This document shows, in pieces, positions 1 to 6,742 of a DNA stretch of 9,174 nt. A model generated the notes under the pieces. It was not told the DNA's origin. It ran no database searches and was given only the letters and a program-made list of their open reading frames with translations. The translations under genes were made by a program, and so were the position numbers. The first letter of the stretch is position 1. The number at the start of each line of letters is the position of its first letter. Source of the DNA: Zwartia sp. (lineage in GTDB: Bacteria; Pseudomonadota; Gammaproteobacteria; Burkholderiales; Burkholderiaceae_B); assembly GCA_030653405.1 (NCBI GenBank), contig JAURZO010000204.1, positions 1-9,174 of the forward strand, written 5' to 3'.

Positions 1-793
1 CAATATTTTGTTTACGAAACTCGGCGATCAGTTCAGCCGTTTGCGCTGCACTTTGAGTGCTGTGCTGCTCGACCCAGACGCCCATCGTCCACAACGAAGG
101 CTGGCCCGCACGCCCCGTCAACTGCGTGTACTGATTCAGAATCTCTGCTGGTTCGGCGGCAAACAAGAAAAGATCCAGCGTACTGTCCTCAATCCCCAAC
201 AGGTACTGCGAAGGGGACTCGGCACCCAAATCATGCTCGACACGCGAGAGCGTATTGACATAAACGCCCCAGCCGGAGGGTCCCCAAGCGAGAGGCAGCG
301 CGCGATGATCCGGTGCATCAGAAATAATCGTTTCTGTTCGGCGATCCAAATCACCTGAGGTTTCCCCCAAACCAAAAATCTTTTCTTCCGGAGCTAAATC
401 AAACCCCACGGTCCACAGATTGTCCTCGCAGGCGATACCACCCTCTGATAAAGAGAGCGCATTTTTGCCTAAACGCTGCAAGTGGATTTGGAATGGATTG
501 ATCTGAATATCGAGGGTCACATCGCCTTGTATCAGGCGCCAACCTTTGGCTGGACCTGCAAGCGGCTCGAGCAGAGCCTCTCCAATCGCCTCTGGACGGG
601 CGAGAAGAACCTCTGCATGGACCCGGGCGCGGGCGCCCGGCAAAATATCGGCAGCGACAGCCTCTGGTCGACCACAGCGGATTCGGAACACACCCGGAGC
701 GTGAGGCTCGACGATCAACTTCATCCCTGCACCCGCGTCGAATACGATCCTGGAAGGTAACGTGTCGACTAGTTTGAGCGATTCTAGGTGCAT
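1..793 (-). CDS. Glycoside hydrolase family 31 protein, N-terminal part (cut by left window edge)
   Basis: The minus-strand reading frame is open from an ATG at 793 to the left edge: 264 residues with no stop, so the 3' end lies outside. The translation has the N-terminal beta-sandwich signature of GH31 alpha-glucosidases/alpha-xylosidases: FGLGE at residues 140-144, followed by LPLAWGPSGWGVYVNT at about 166-181. The linker into the TIM barrel follows (YTQLTGRAGQPSLWTMGVW, about 222-240), ending in a helix with AEFRKQNI. The catalytic Asp nucleophile and acid/base lie further C-terminal and are not visible, so substrate (alpha-glucoside, alpha-xyloside or other) cannot be told. No signal peptide is seen, which suggests a cytoplasmic enzyme. 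An in-frame stop lies upstream of the ATG; no clear Shine-Dalgarno is present. An internal ATG at residue 24 is a less likely start. It is the third gene of a minus-strand run after fadD and mnmC, with a 104-base gap, so it may have its own promoter. Confidence 0.8.
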   Translation of the reverse strand, partial: MHLESLKLVDTLPSRIVFDAGAGMKLIVEPHAPGVFRIRCGRPEAVAADILPGARARVHAEVLLARPEAIGEALLEPLAGPAKGWRLIQGDVTLDIQINPFQIHLQRLGKNALSLSEGGIACEDNLWTVGFDLAPEEKIFGLGETSGDLDRRTETIISDAPDHRALPLAWGPSGWGVYVNTLSRVEHDLGAESPSQYLLGIEDSTLDLFLFAAEPAEILNQYTQLTGRAGQPSLWTMGVWVEQHSTQSAAQTAELIAEFRKQNI

Positions 794-897
794 GTTCAGC
801 GCGTATGAAAAGCGACCAAAGGCGCTATTTTGACGGATTTAGCCGCTTTAATAAACCCAAACCGTAAAAATACGGATTGTATTTATTGTGATTTTGT
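794..897 (-). promoter_or_regulatory. 104-base gap between mnmC and the GH31 gene; weak hairpin and possible 5' control region
   Basis: This AT-rich gap is the only non-coding DNA upstream of the GH31 gene. It holds a short perfect inverted repeat, CCGTA (862-866) and TACGG (871-875), around a four-base AAAA loop (plus-strand view). An imperfect inverted repeat is also present, AAAGGCGCT (818-826) against AGCCGCTTT (841-849), with 7 of 9 bases pairing. The hairpin could weakly terminate the mnmC transcript, but no uninterrupted T tract follows it on the minus strand. The second repeat could be an operator for the sugar hydrolase gene. I see no convincing -35/-10 pair. Function is inferred from position only. 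Confidence 0.25.
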
Positions 898-2619
898 CTA
901 AGTTTGACTAATTTTATCTATTATATCCCGTTCCAATGGCAAGGGTTCGTCATTCAGAGCCGCCGCGATTAGGTCGCCGGCGAGGCTGGCCCAAGTGAGT
1001 CCTCTCGAGGCGTAACCCGTCGCCACCCAGAGGCCTGGGGCGAGGGGCACAGGTCCAATGGCGGGCAAGCGTCCCGGCAACACGGCGCGCCACCCTGCCC
1101 ATCCCGCTTCCTCATTGGCTGGATCCTCCACAAAACAGCCTGAAGGAATCATTTTCCCCAACAGACCCTCGACACGCAGGAAATTGCCTCTTACCCCGTC
1201 AGAAGTCATCCCGATCTGCTCAGCACCATGCACATAGCTGCTACCGACGACGCACTGACCCTCCAACTCAGGCAGGATGTAGCCGTCTCCCGACACAATG
1301 CAGCGCGGGCCACCAGACAGCAACTCAGCCGGTAGCATCGTGACTTCTCCGCCAAGTGAGTGCATGGCGGCCAATCGCGGTGTCTGTTCTAGCAGGTGGT
1401 GGCGGCGCAAAAGCTCCTGCGTCCCGAACGCTCCCGCCAAGATCAGATGAGGTGCCTGAGCCAGTTTCTGACCGGACACATCCGACACACTCCATTGCAA
1501 ACCTGTGTGATCCAACACATGCACGTGCGCATCCACAAACTCCACACCCGGTGTCGCGAGCAACTCCTCCAAAAGGCGTTCGGGGCGAATACGGGCGGCG
1601 GTCGGAAAATGCAGCCCCCCTCGCGTTAAGGGCAGGCCTGCAAGCACTGAGGCCTGCTCGGCATCAACATAACGGACCCACTCCTCTGGAAACGACAGCC
1701 CCTCGAGCACTGCCGCGAGGTCAACAATCCGACCAGTGACTCGCTGCAGTTGCAGAGCACCACAGCGCCAAAGCGCCTCTTGGCTCAACTGAGACCAGCG
1801 TGCTTGCGCACGCAAGCTACCGGCCCGCGAGAGCCGCGCACGCACATCGTCGTCTCGAGTCACCATCGGTGTCAATGCGGCAGCCAGATGCCCGCCATGA
1901 GACCGCCTGCGCGACGCGCGTGAATCAACCACCTTCACCTGCCAGCCGCGTAGCGCCAATGCATGCGCGACGCCAACGCCCGCCACCCCCGCCCCCACGA
2001 CGATCGCCTCTCTCTGCGTTTTTGCAGAGCTCGCCGCCTGGGAGAACGCAAGAAGCCTGTCAGTGGGACTTAGGGGTGAAGTTTGGGCAAAGGAATGGGG
2101 AACAGACACCAAGCCAGTCTGCGTCACCAAGACTGCTTGTTTTTGATCGCGCAACAGCCGGGGCAATGCGTCTTGCCAAACGGGTGCAAGATCCTCTTGG
2201 CAAAGCGCCGGCGAATCACTGAGTAAGAGCGCATCAGCCAACACAGCCATTCTGGGGACGGTGCACGCAAGCGGGCCGACTGCGATCGTCAACGTGACCG
2301 CCAGGCCCTCAAAATCCAAACGATGCGTCCCAGGGAGGTTAAGTGGCCAAGCCTGAATCAACTGCTCGGCCAAATGACGCAAATGCGATGAGCCGCCAGT
2401 CAAAAGTAGCTCCCGCAAGACCGAGGCCTTCATCAGCGAGGGACTGAAGCACACTACATGCAATCTGTCAGGACGAGCCGCATCTTGGCGCCACAGTTCC
2501 CAAAGCTGCAAAAAACGCTGACCGTCACCAAAGTCCGAATCAATCAACGTGTATTGCGCTCGCTCGCGCCAGCGTTGCGGCAACCCCAAACGCTCAAGCT
2601 GCCTCTGTTCAAGCGGCAT
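898..2619 (-). CDS. mnmC: MnmC-type tRNA-modification FAD oxidoreductase with a degenerate methyltransferase half
   Basis: MnmC acts on U34 of certain tRNAs. Its FAD domain removes the carboxymethyl group from cmnm5(s2)U to give nm5(s2)U, and its N-terminal MnmD domain then methylates this to mnm5(s2)U. Here the FAD part is clear: dinucleotide-binding VVGAGVAGVG at residues 207-216, LAAALTPMVTRDDD at about 245-258 (E. coli GALYPLLSKHDE region), GWRAVLPGRLPAIGPVP at 509-525 and ATGYASRGLTWASLAGDLIA near 533-552. The N-terminal 200 residues align in outline (FGDGQRFLQLW at 30-40; AEQLIQAWPLNLPGTHRL at 84-101). They lack the first conserved 40-50 residues, the first glycine of the GFGTG loop, the SAM-binding FEK-like motif (CFSPS instead), the DGFAPAKNPDMW catalytic motif (SDSPALCQEDLAPVW instead) and the GFGRKR loop. 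I chose the ATG at 2619, 2 bases after the fadD stop. A TTG at 2625 overlapping that stop would add two residues. Translational coupling with fadD is likely. Confidence 0.82.
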   Translation of the reverse strand: MPLEQRQLERLGLPQRWRERAQYTLIDSDFGDGQRFLQLWELWRQDAARPDRLHVVCFSPSLMKASVLRELLLTGGSSHLRHLAEQLIQAWPLNLPGTHRLDFEGLAVTLTIAVGPLACTVPRMAVLADALLLSDSPALCQEDLAPVWQDALPRLLRDQKQAVLVTQTGLVSVPHSFAQTSPLSPTDRLLAFSQAASSAKTQREAIVVGAGVAGVGVAHALALRGWQVKVVDSRASRRRSHGGHLAAALTPMVTRDDDVRARLSRAGSLRAQARWSQLSQEALWRCGALQLQRVTGRIVDLAAVLEGLSFPEEWVRYVDAEQASVLAGLPLTRGGLHFPTAARIRPERLLEELLATPGVEFVDAHVHVLDHTGLQWSVSDVSGQKLAQAPHLILAGAFGTQELLRRHHLLEQTPRLAAMHSLGGEVTMLPAELLSGGPRCIVSGDGYILPELEGQCVVGSSYVHGAEQIGMTSDGVRGNFLRVEGLLGKMIPSGCFVEDPANEEAGWAGWRAVLPGRLPAIGPVPLAPGLWVATGYASRGLTWASLAGDLIAAALNDEPLPLERDIIDKISQT

Positions 2620-2621
2620 AA

Positions 2622-4289
2622 TCAAACGTCTCGGAGCGCACGACGCAGTATTTTTCCTACGTTGCTCTTGGGTAGCTCGTCGCGAAACTCAATACGTTTT
2701 GGGCACTTATAGCGACTGAGTTGCTGCTGGCACCAGTCCTGAATCGTCGCTTCATCCAGCAAAGGATCTCGACGCACCACGAATAATTTCACAACCTCTC
2801 CGGAGTCGGTGCTCGGCAACCCGACCGCCGCACACTCCAGCACGCCCGGCATCTCACTCACAACCGCCTCGATTTCGCTCGGATAAACGTTAAACCCGGA
2901 AACCACGATCAGATCTTTTTTTCTATCCACGAGATAGAGATAACCGCGCGCATCCATGTGTCCGATATCGCCCGTTCGCAAAAATCCGTCCTCGGTCATC
3001 ACCGCTGCCGTCTCTAACTCGGCATGCCAGTAACCTCGCATCACCTGAGGACCACGGATCGCCACCTCGCCATTTTGACCCTCGTCGACGCGACCGCCTT
3101 GTGGGTCAAGGATACAAATTTCAGTTGAGGGCACGGGCAAACCCACGCTCCCCGAATACTGCGTCCCATTGGTTGGATTCGCCGCCACCACAGGCGAAGT
3201 TTCAGATAAGCCATAACCCTCGATCAACGGTCGACCGGTCAGCTGCACCCAACGCTCAGCAACCGTGCGCTGGATCGCCATCCCGCCGCCAAAAGCCAGA
3301 CGCAGACTGCTGAAATCCAGCCTGGAAAAAGCTTCATCATGCGCCAACGCGTTAAACAGGGTGTTGACGCCGGGAAAGATATGCGGTGGATCCTCCCGCC
3401 AAGCATGAACCAGAGAGGCGCGATCCCGTGGATTAAGCACCAGAACACTTTTCATACCGGCGTGCAGGGCGTAGAAGCCGCAGACTGTCATGGCGAACAC
3501 ATGGTAGAGCGGCAGCGCTGTCAACATCGTCAGTGGCTTGGCCAATAAATCGTGAAGTGCAGGTCGCGCCACCGCCTCCACTTGCAGCACATTCGCTACA
3601 AGATTGCCATGCGTGAGCATCGCCCCCTTTGGTTGGCCTGTTGTCCCACCGGTGTACTGCAATGCCGCGAGATCCTCCAAACCAATTTCAGGTGCAACCC
3701 ATTGAAAACCACGACCCTCTCGGAGCACAGCATCCCAAGACCAAGCACCGGCAATAGGCTTTTCGGGACCTAGTTTTTTGATGTATCGGGCACCTAGATT
3801 GATCACCATGCCCTTGAGCCTTCCAAGCATGGCACCAGGCGGCACCACCACACGATGCTGCAATGCGGGACAATCAGTCACTTGTTCCAAGGTGAGCGCG
3901 ACGCTTTCAAGCACCACAATGGTGCATGCACCGCTGTCATTGAGCTGAATCGAGAGCTCTCGCGCCGTACAAAGCGGATTGATATTGACAATCACGTGCC
4001 CCGCGCGCAGCGTGCCAAGCATCGCAACCAGATACGGCAAAACATTGGGCATCATCAACGCGATGCGCGAGCCGCGAGGCAGCCTCAAAGACTGCAGCCA
4101 ACCCGCAAAAGCCTGAGCATCGTGATCGAGCTGCTCGAACGTCAGGGAGACACCAAAGGAGCGAGCGGCAATGCGAGGCGCATACGTCCTGCATGCCTGA
4201 TCGAGCAAGTCAACCAGCGAGCGATATCCCTCTATCGAAACATCAGCGGGCACCCCTTCTGGGTAGTGTTTGATCCAAGGATATTGCAT
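2622..4289 (-). CDS. fadD: Long-chain fatty-acid--CoA ligase (acyl-CoA synthetase)
   Basis: A 555-residue ANL-superfamily enzyme that activates long-chain fatty acids with ATP and CoA via an acyl-adenylate. It feeds beta-oxidation and usually acts at the inner face of the cytoplasmic membrane. It matches E. coli FadD along its whole length (561 residues there). Visible motifs are the P-loop YTGGTTGQPKG at 212-222, GVNTLFNAL at 307-315, GYGLSET at 358-364, TGD at 439-441, the FACS signature region starting DRKKDLIVVSGFNVYP at 455-470, and DELPKSNVGKILRR at 537-550 with the catalytic lysine K546. The start at 4289 gives MQYPWIKHYPEGVP, which lines up with the E. coli N-terminus. The frame stays open to an ATG at 4379, but the extra 30 residues have no counterpart and would overlap the divergent gene. 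No clear Shine-Dalgarno is seen. It is the first gene of the minus-strand fadD-mnmC(-GH31) run. Confidence 0.95.
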   Translation of the reverse strand: MQYPWIKHYPEGVPADVSIEGYRSLVDLLDQACRTYAPRIAARSFGVSLTFEQLDHDAQAFAGWLQSLRLPRGSRIALMMPNVLPYLVAMLGTLRAGHVIVNINPLCTARELSIQLNDSGACTIVVLESVALTLEQVTDCPALQHRVVVPPGAMLGRLKGMVINLGARYIKKLGPEKPIAGAWSWDAVLREGRGFQWVAPEIGLEDLAALQYTGGTTGQPKGAMLTHGNLVANVLQVEAVARPALHDLLAKPLTMLTALPLYHVFAMTVCGFYALHAGMKSVLVLNPRDRASLVHAWREDPPHIFPGVNTLFNALAHDEAFSRLDFSSLRLAFGGGMAIQRTVAERWVQLTGRPLIEGYGLSETSPVVAANPTNGTQYSGSVGLPVPSTEICILDPQGGRVDEGQNGEVAIRGPQVMRGYWHAELETAAVMTEDGFLRTGDIGHMDARGYLYLVDRKKDLIVVSGFNVYPSEIEAVVSEMPGVLECAAVGLPSTDSGEVVKLFVVRRDPLLDEATIQDWCQQQLSRYKCPKRIEFRDELPKSNVGKILRRALRDV

Positions 4290-4377
4290 AGTGAGGTCAG
4301 TTGTCAGGGTTATGCTGTATTTGCAACTAATAAAAACGATAATACTGTCACAGTCATACTCTTTTAAAGTGATTTGC
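4290..4377. promoter_or_regulatory. Divergent promoter region between fadD and the M20 amidohydrolase
   Basis: These 88 AT-rich bases separate two divergently read start codons and must carry both promoters. For fadD (minus strand) a plausible pair is TTTAAA at 4363-4368 as -35 and TATTAT at 4344-4339 as -10, with an 18-base spacer. For the amidohydrolase (plus strand) GATAAT at 4338-4343 is a good -10 (5 of 6), but no matching -35 is found at the right distance. The two -10 elements overlap back to back. The palindrome ACTGTCACAGT (4344-4354) lies immediately beside them. Promoter calls are by eye. Confidence 0.4.
4344..4354. promoter_or_regulatory. Candidate operator palindrome ACTGTCACAGT
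   Basis: This perfect 11-base inverted repeat has 5-base arms and a central C. It lies between the proposed -35 and -10 of fadD and just downstream of the proposed plus-strand -10, a position where a bound repressor would block both promoters. A match this short has a chance of several percent of arising in 88 bases, so it is only a candidate. No regulator gene lies next to it. Confidence 0.25.
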
Positions 4378-5580
4378 ATGAAAGTTCTAGAGCCCTTCCT
4401 TGATTGGCAGTCCGAAATTCAGGCAATCCGACGTGACCTCCATGCGCATCCGGAGCTTTGCTACGAAGAGCTGCGCACGGCAGATGTCGTCGCGCAGGCC
4501 TTGCAAAAATGGGGCATCCCCGTTCATCGGGGACTCGGTGGCACAGGTGTCGTCGGAATCATCACAGGGCGCACGCCCGGGTCTGGCGCCATTGGCTTAC
4601 GCGCCGACCTGGATGCGCTCCCAATGCAAGAGCTCAACACGTTTGCCCATGCCAGCCAACATCCCGGGAAAATGCATGGCTGCGGGCATGATGGCCACAC
4701 AGCCATGCTGCTCAGCGCCGCACGCTACTTAGCGCAACACAAAAATTTCGATGGCACGGTCTACGTTATTTTCCAGCCTGCCGAAGAAGGCGGTGCGGGC
4801 GCCAAGAGCATGATGGACGATGGACTCTTTGAAAAATTCCCGATGCAGGCCGTCTTTGGCATGCACAACTGGCCCGGTTTGCCGGTTGGTCACTTCGGAC
4901 TGACTGCCGGTCCGATTATGGCCTCAAGCAATCAGTTCCGCATCACAATTCGGGGCAAGGGCGCCCATGGCGGCATGCCTCACCTCGGTGTTGATCCGGT
5001 GATGACGGCAGTTCATATTGCCCAAGCCCTGCAAAGTATCGTGACACGCAATCGCCATCCACTCGAAGCGGCGGTGTTGAGTATTACTCAAATCCACACG
5101 GGCAGCGCGGATAACGTCATCCCCACCGATGCTGAAATGCGGGGGACAGTGAGGACCTTCACCGTCGAAACGCTGGACATGATCGAGCAGCGTATGCGCG
5201 AGGTCGTTCAGCACTCTGCGGCCGCAATGGGTGCCGAAGCCGACTTTTCCTTTGTGCGCAAATACCCGCCCACCATCAATCACCCGGACGAATCCGCTTT
5301 TTGCGCAAACGTCATGCGTGAAATCGTGGGGGCCGAGCAGGTCGACGAACACGTCACCCCCACCATGGGCGCTGAAGACTTCGCCTTCATGCTGCAAGAA
5401 CTGCCAGGCTGCTACGTCTGGATCGGCAATGGCACAGGCGACCACCGCGATGCTGGACACGGACTGGGACCCTGCATGCTGCACAACGGCTCCTACGACT
5501 TTAACGACGATCTTTTACCTCTTGGCGCAACTTACTGGGTCAAGCTCGCTGAAAGCTGGTTTAACCGCGCCGATCGTTAA
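4378..5580 (+). CDS. M20-family amidohydrolase (hippurate hydrolase / N-acyl-amino-acid amidohydrolase type)
   Basis: A 400-residue metallopeptidase-fold hydrolase of the M20D group (hippuricase, IAA-amino acid hydrolase, aminoacylase), which cleaves N-acyl or N-aroyl amino acids to an acid and a free amino acid. Visible motifs are HAHPEL at 22-27, GLRADLDALPMQE at 73-85, MHGCGHDGH at 99-107, PAEEGGAGA at 134-142, GMHNWPGLPVG at 161-171, GKGAHGGMPHLGVDP at 193-207 and GAEDFAFM at 331-338. Probable metal ligands are C102, H104, E137, H163 and H369, all present. Length is normal for the family and there is no signal peptide, so it is cytoplasmic. The ATG at 4378 is chosen because the family begins 10-20 residues before the RRDLHAHPE motif. 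The frame is open back to 4270, but that part overlaps the fadD start. The exact substrate cannot be read from sequence. Sitting opposite fadD, it could act on acylated amino acids, but that is a guess. Confidence 0.9.
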   Translation: MKVLEPFLDWQSEIQAIRRDLHAHPELCYEELRTADVVAQALQKWGIPVHRGLGGTGVVGIITGRTPGSGAIGLRADLDALPMQELNTFAHASQHPGKMHGCGHDGHTAMLLSAARYLAQHKNFDGTVYVIFQPAEEGGAGAKSMMDDGLFEKFPMQAVFGMHNWPGLPVGHFGLTAGPIMASSNQFRITIRGKGAHGGMPHLGVDPVMTAVHIAQALQSIVTRNRHPLEAAVLSITQIHTGSADNVIPTDAEMRGTVRTFTVETLDMIEQRMREVVQHSAAAMGAEADFSFVRKYPPTINHPDESAFCANVMREIVGAEQVDEHVTPTMGAEDFAFMLQELPGCYVWIGNGTGDHRDAGHGLGPCMLHNGSYDFNDDLLPLGATYWVKLAESWFNRADR

Positions 5581-5679
5581 GGTCTGCCAGAGGTACCCGC
5601 TCCAGCAAACGATGACTTGGATTGAGTCTGCGTATCGGGTTAGTATCTCGGTCACTTTCAATCAGCTGACCGGATAGGT
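5581..5679 (+). promoter_or_regulatory. 99-base gap upstream of the yeiH-like gene with an inverted repeat near the start codon
   Basis: The gap has no reading frame I would call a gene. It contains the inverted repeat CGGTCA (5649-5654) and TGACCG (5667-5672), with perfect 6-base arms around a 12-base loop. The repeat ends at the weak ribosome-binding stretch GGATAGG, so it could act as an operator or as a leader hairpin limiting translation. A weak promoter-like pair, TTGGAT then TAGTAT at 18-base spacing, lies upstream at about 5618-5646. No terminator for the preceding gene is evident. Confidence 0.25.
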
Positions 5680-6723
5680 ATGTCTCACCCCGTTATTACC
5701 AGCGTTTCCCCTTGGCGTGACAGAATCAATGGCGTGCTTTTCGTCGGCCTGATGGCCGCGGCCGTCGTTCAATTAGCAGGTATCCCTGCGATCAAATTGC
5801 TTGGATTCAGCCCGCTGGTCGTGGGCATCGTGTGCGGCATGCTTTACGGCAACTTCTTGCGCGGTACGATGCCTGCGGAATGGGGCGTTGGCGTGCATTT
5901 CGCCGCAAGACGCATCCTGCGAGTCGCCGTTGCCTTTTACGGACTCAACGTCAGCATCCAACAAATCATTGAGGTCGGTCTGCCTGGTTTGGTCGTCTCT
6001 GTCGGGATTGTGCTTGGCGTATTGGTGTTCGGCACACTGATCGGCACAAAGGTACTCAAGCTCGACCGCGACACCGCCATGCTGACTTCTGCGGGTAGTG
6101 CCGTCTGCGGTGCCGCAGCCGTGCTGGCCTTCGAGTCCACACTGAAAGCCGCGCCACATAAAGCCGCCGTTGCTGTCGCAACCGTTGTGTTGTTCGGCAC
6201 TATTTCCATGTTCCTCTACCCAATTCTGTATCAAGCAGGCTGGTTCGACATGGATCCGCGCGCTTTTGGTATTTTCCTGGGTGGATCAGTGCATGAAGTC
6301 GCTCAAGTCGTCGCCTCAGCCAGTAACATCGATGCGGCCACGACCGAAGTCGCCACAATCGTCAAAATGACGCGTGTCGCCTTGCTTGTCCCGGTTCTGA
6401 TTATTTTAGGCATCTGGCTGCAACGTGCCGCGATCGCACAAGCCAAAGAAGGCGCACCCCGCCCCAAACTGCCCATCCCCTGGTTTGCCATCGGCTTTTT
6501 GGTGCTTGCGCTGATCAACTCCGCAAACATCATCCCTGAAAACGTTCTGCATACGCTGCGGGCACTCGATATTTTTGCACTCACCATGGCCATGACTGCG
6601 CTTGGCATCGAAACGCGATTCACACAAATTCGCCAAGCGGGTCCTCGAGTCGTCGCATTGGGTGTCATACTGTTTATACTGCTTGCATTTGGCGGCTACG
6701 CGCTCGTGAAGCTCGTCACCTGA
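5680..6723 (+). CDS. yeiH: YeiH-family inner-membrane protein (putative sulfate exporter family)
   Basis: A 347-residue polytopic membrane protein of the YeiH/UPF0324 family, co-linear with E. coli YeiH. Diagnostic stretches are the small-residue motif GSAVCGAAAVLA at 139-150, GSVHEVAQVVA at 202-212, IVKMTRV at 227-233 and MAMTALGIET near 303-312. About ten hydrophobic segments run from residue 17 to the C-terminus, with the longest polar linker at about 248-267. The family is annotated as a putative sulfate exporter, but the transported substrate is poorly established, so the functional label is weak although the family call is firm. In E. coli, yeiH lies next to the LysR-type regulator gene yeiE; no such regulator is present here. 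The downstream mgtE starts 19 bases after the stop, which suggests one transcript. The ribosome-binding site is poor (GGATAGG about 3 bases before the ATG). Confidence 0.9.
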   Translation: MSHPVITSVSPWRDRINGVLFVGLMAAAVVQLAGIPAIKLLGFSPLVVGIVCGMLYGNFLRGTMPAEWGVGVHFAARRILRVAVAFYGLNVSIQQIIEVGLPGLVVSVGIVLGVLVFGTLIGTKVLKLDRDTAMLTSAGSAVCGAAAVLAFESTLKAAPHKAAVAVATVVLFGTISMFLYPILYQAGWFDMDPRAFGIFLGGSVHEVAQVVASASNIDAATTEVATIVKMTRVALLVPVLIILGIWLQRAAIAQAKEGAPRPKLPIPWFAIGFLVLALINSANIIPENVLHTLRALDIFALTMAMTALGIETRFTQIRQAGPRVVALGVILFILLAFGGYALVKLVT

Positions 6724-6742
6724 TTCAACATGGCCTATCGAC

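Noticed and set aside
623..640. GC-rich inverted repeat CCGGGCGC / GCGCCCGG
   Set aside because: It lies within GH31 codons rich in Gly, Ala and Arg. The GC bias makes such repeats common and no T tract follows.
1356..2222. Plus-strand reading frames of 77-140 residues inside mnmC
   Set aside because: They are rich in Arg, Pro and Ala with low-complexity runs and lie opposite a coherent protein. They are shadows of the mnmC frame.
3855..4367. 170-residue plus-strand reading frame opposite the start of fadD
   Set aside because: It is antisense to highly conserved FadD codons, with an Arg/Gln-rich composition and no domain.
4270..4377. N-terminal extension of the M20 hydrolase back to 4270
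   Set aside because: It overlaps the fadD start and adds a non-homologous stretch; the family starts shortly before the RRDLHAHPE motif, which fits the ATG at 4378.
4290..4379. N-terminal extension of fadD by 30 residues to an ATG at 4379
   Set aside because: The extra residues have no counterpart in FadD, and the extension would run through the whole divergent promoter region into the neighbouring start codon. The CATG at 4377-4380 simply gives an ATG on each strand.
4924..5484. 186-residue minus-strand reading frame inside the M20 hydrolase
   Set aside because: It is antisense to a well-conserved gene, has a skewed, repetitive-looking composition and no start signal or recognisable domain. 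High-GC codon structure produces such frames.
5773..6234. 153-residue minus-strand reading frame inside the yeiH-like gene
   Set aside because: It is rich in His, Gln and Asp, lies antisense to membrane-protein codons, and has no recognisable domain or promoter.
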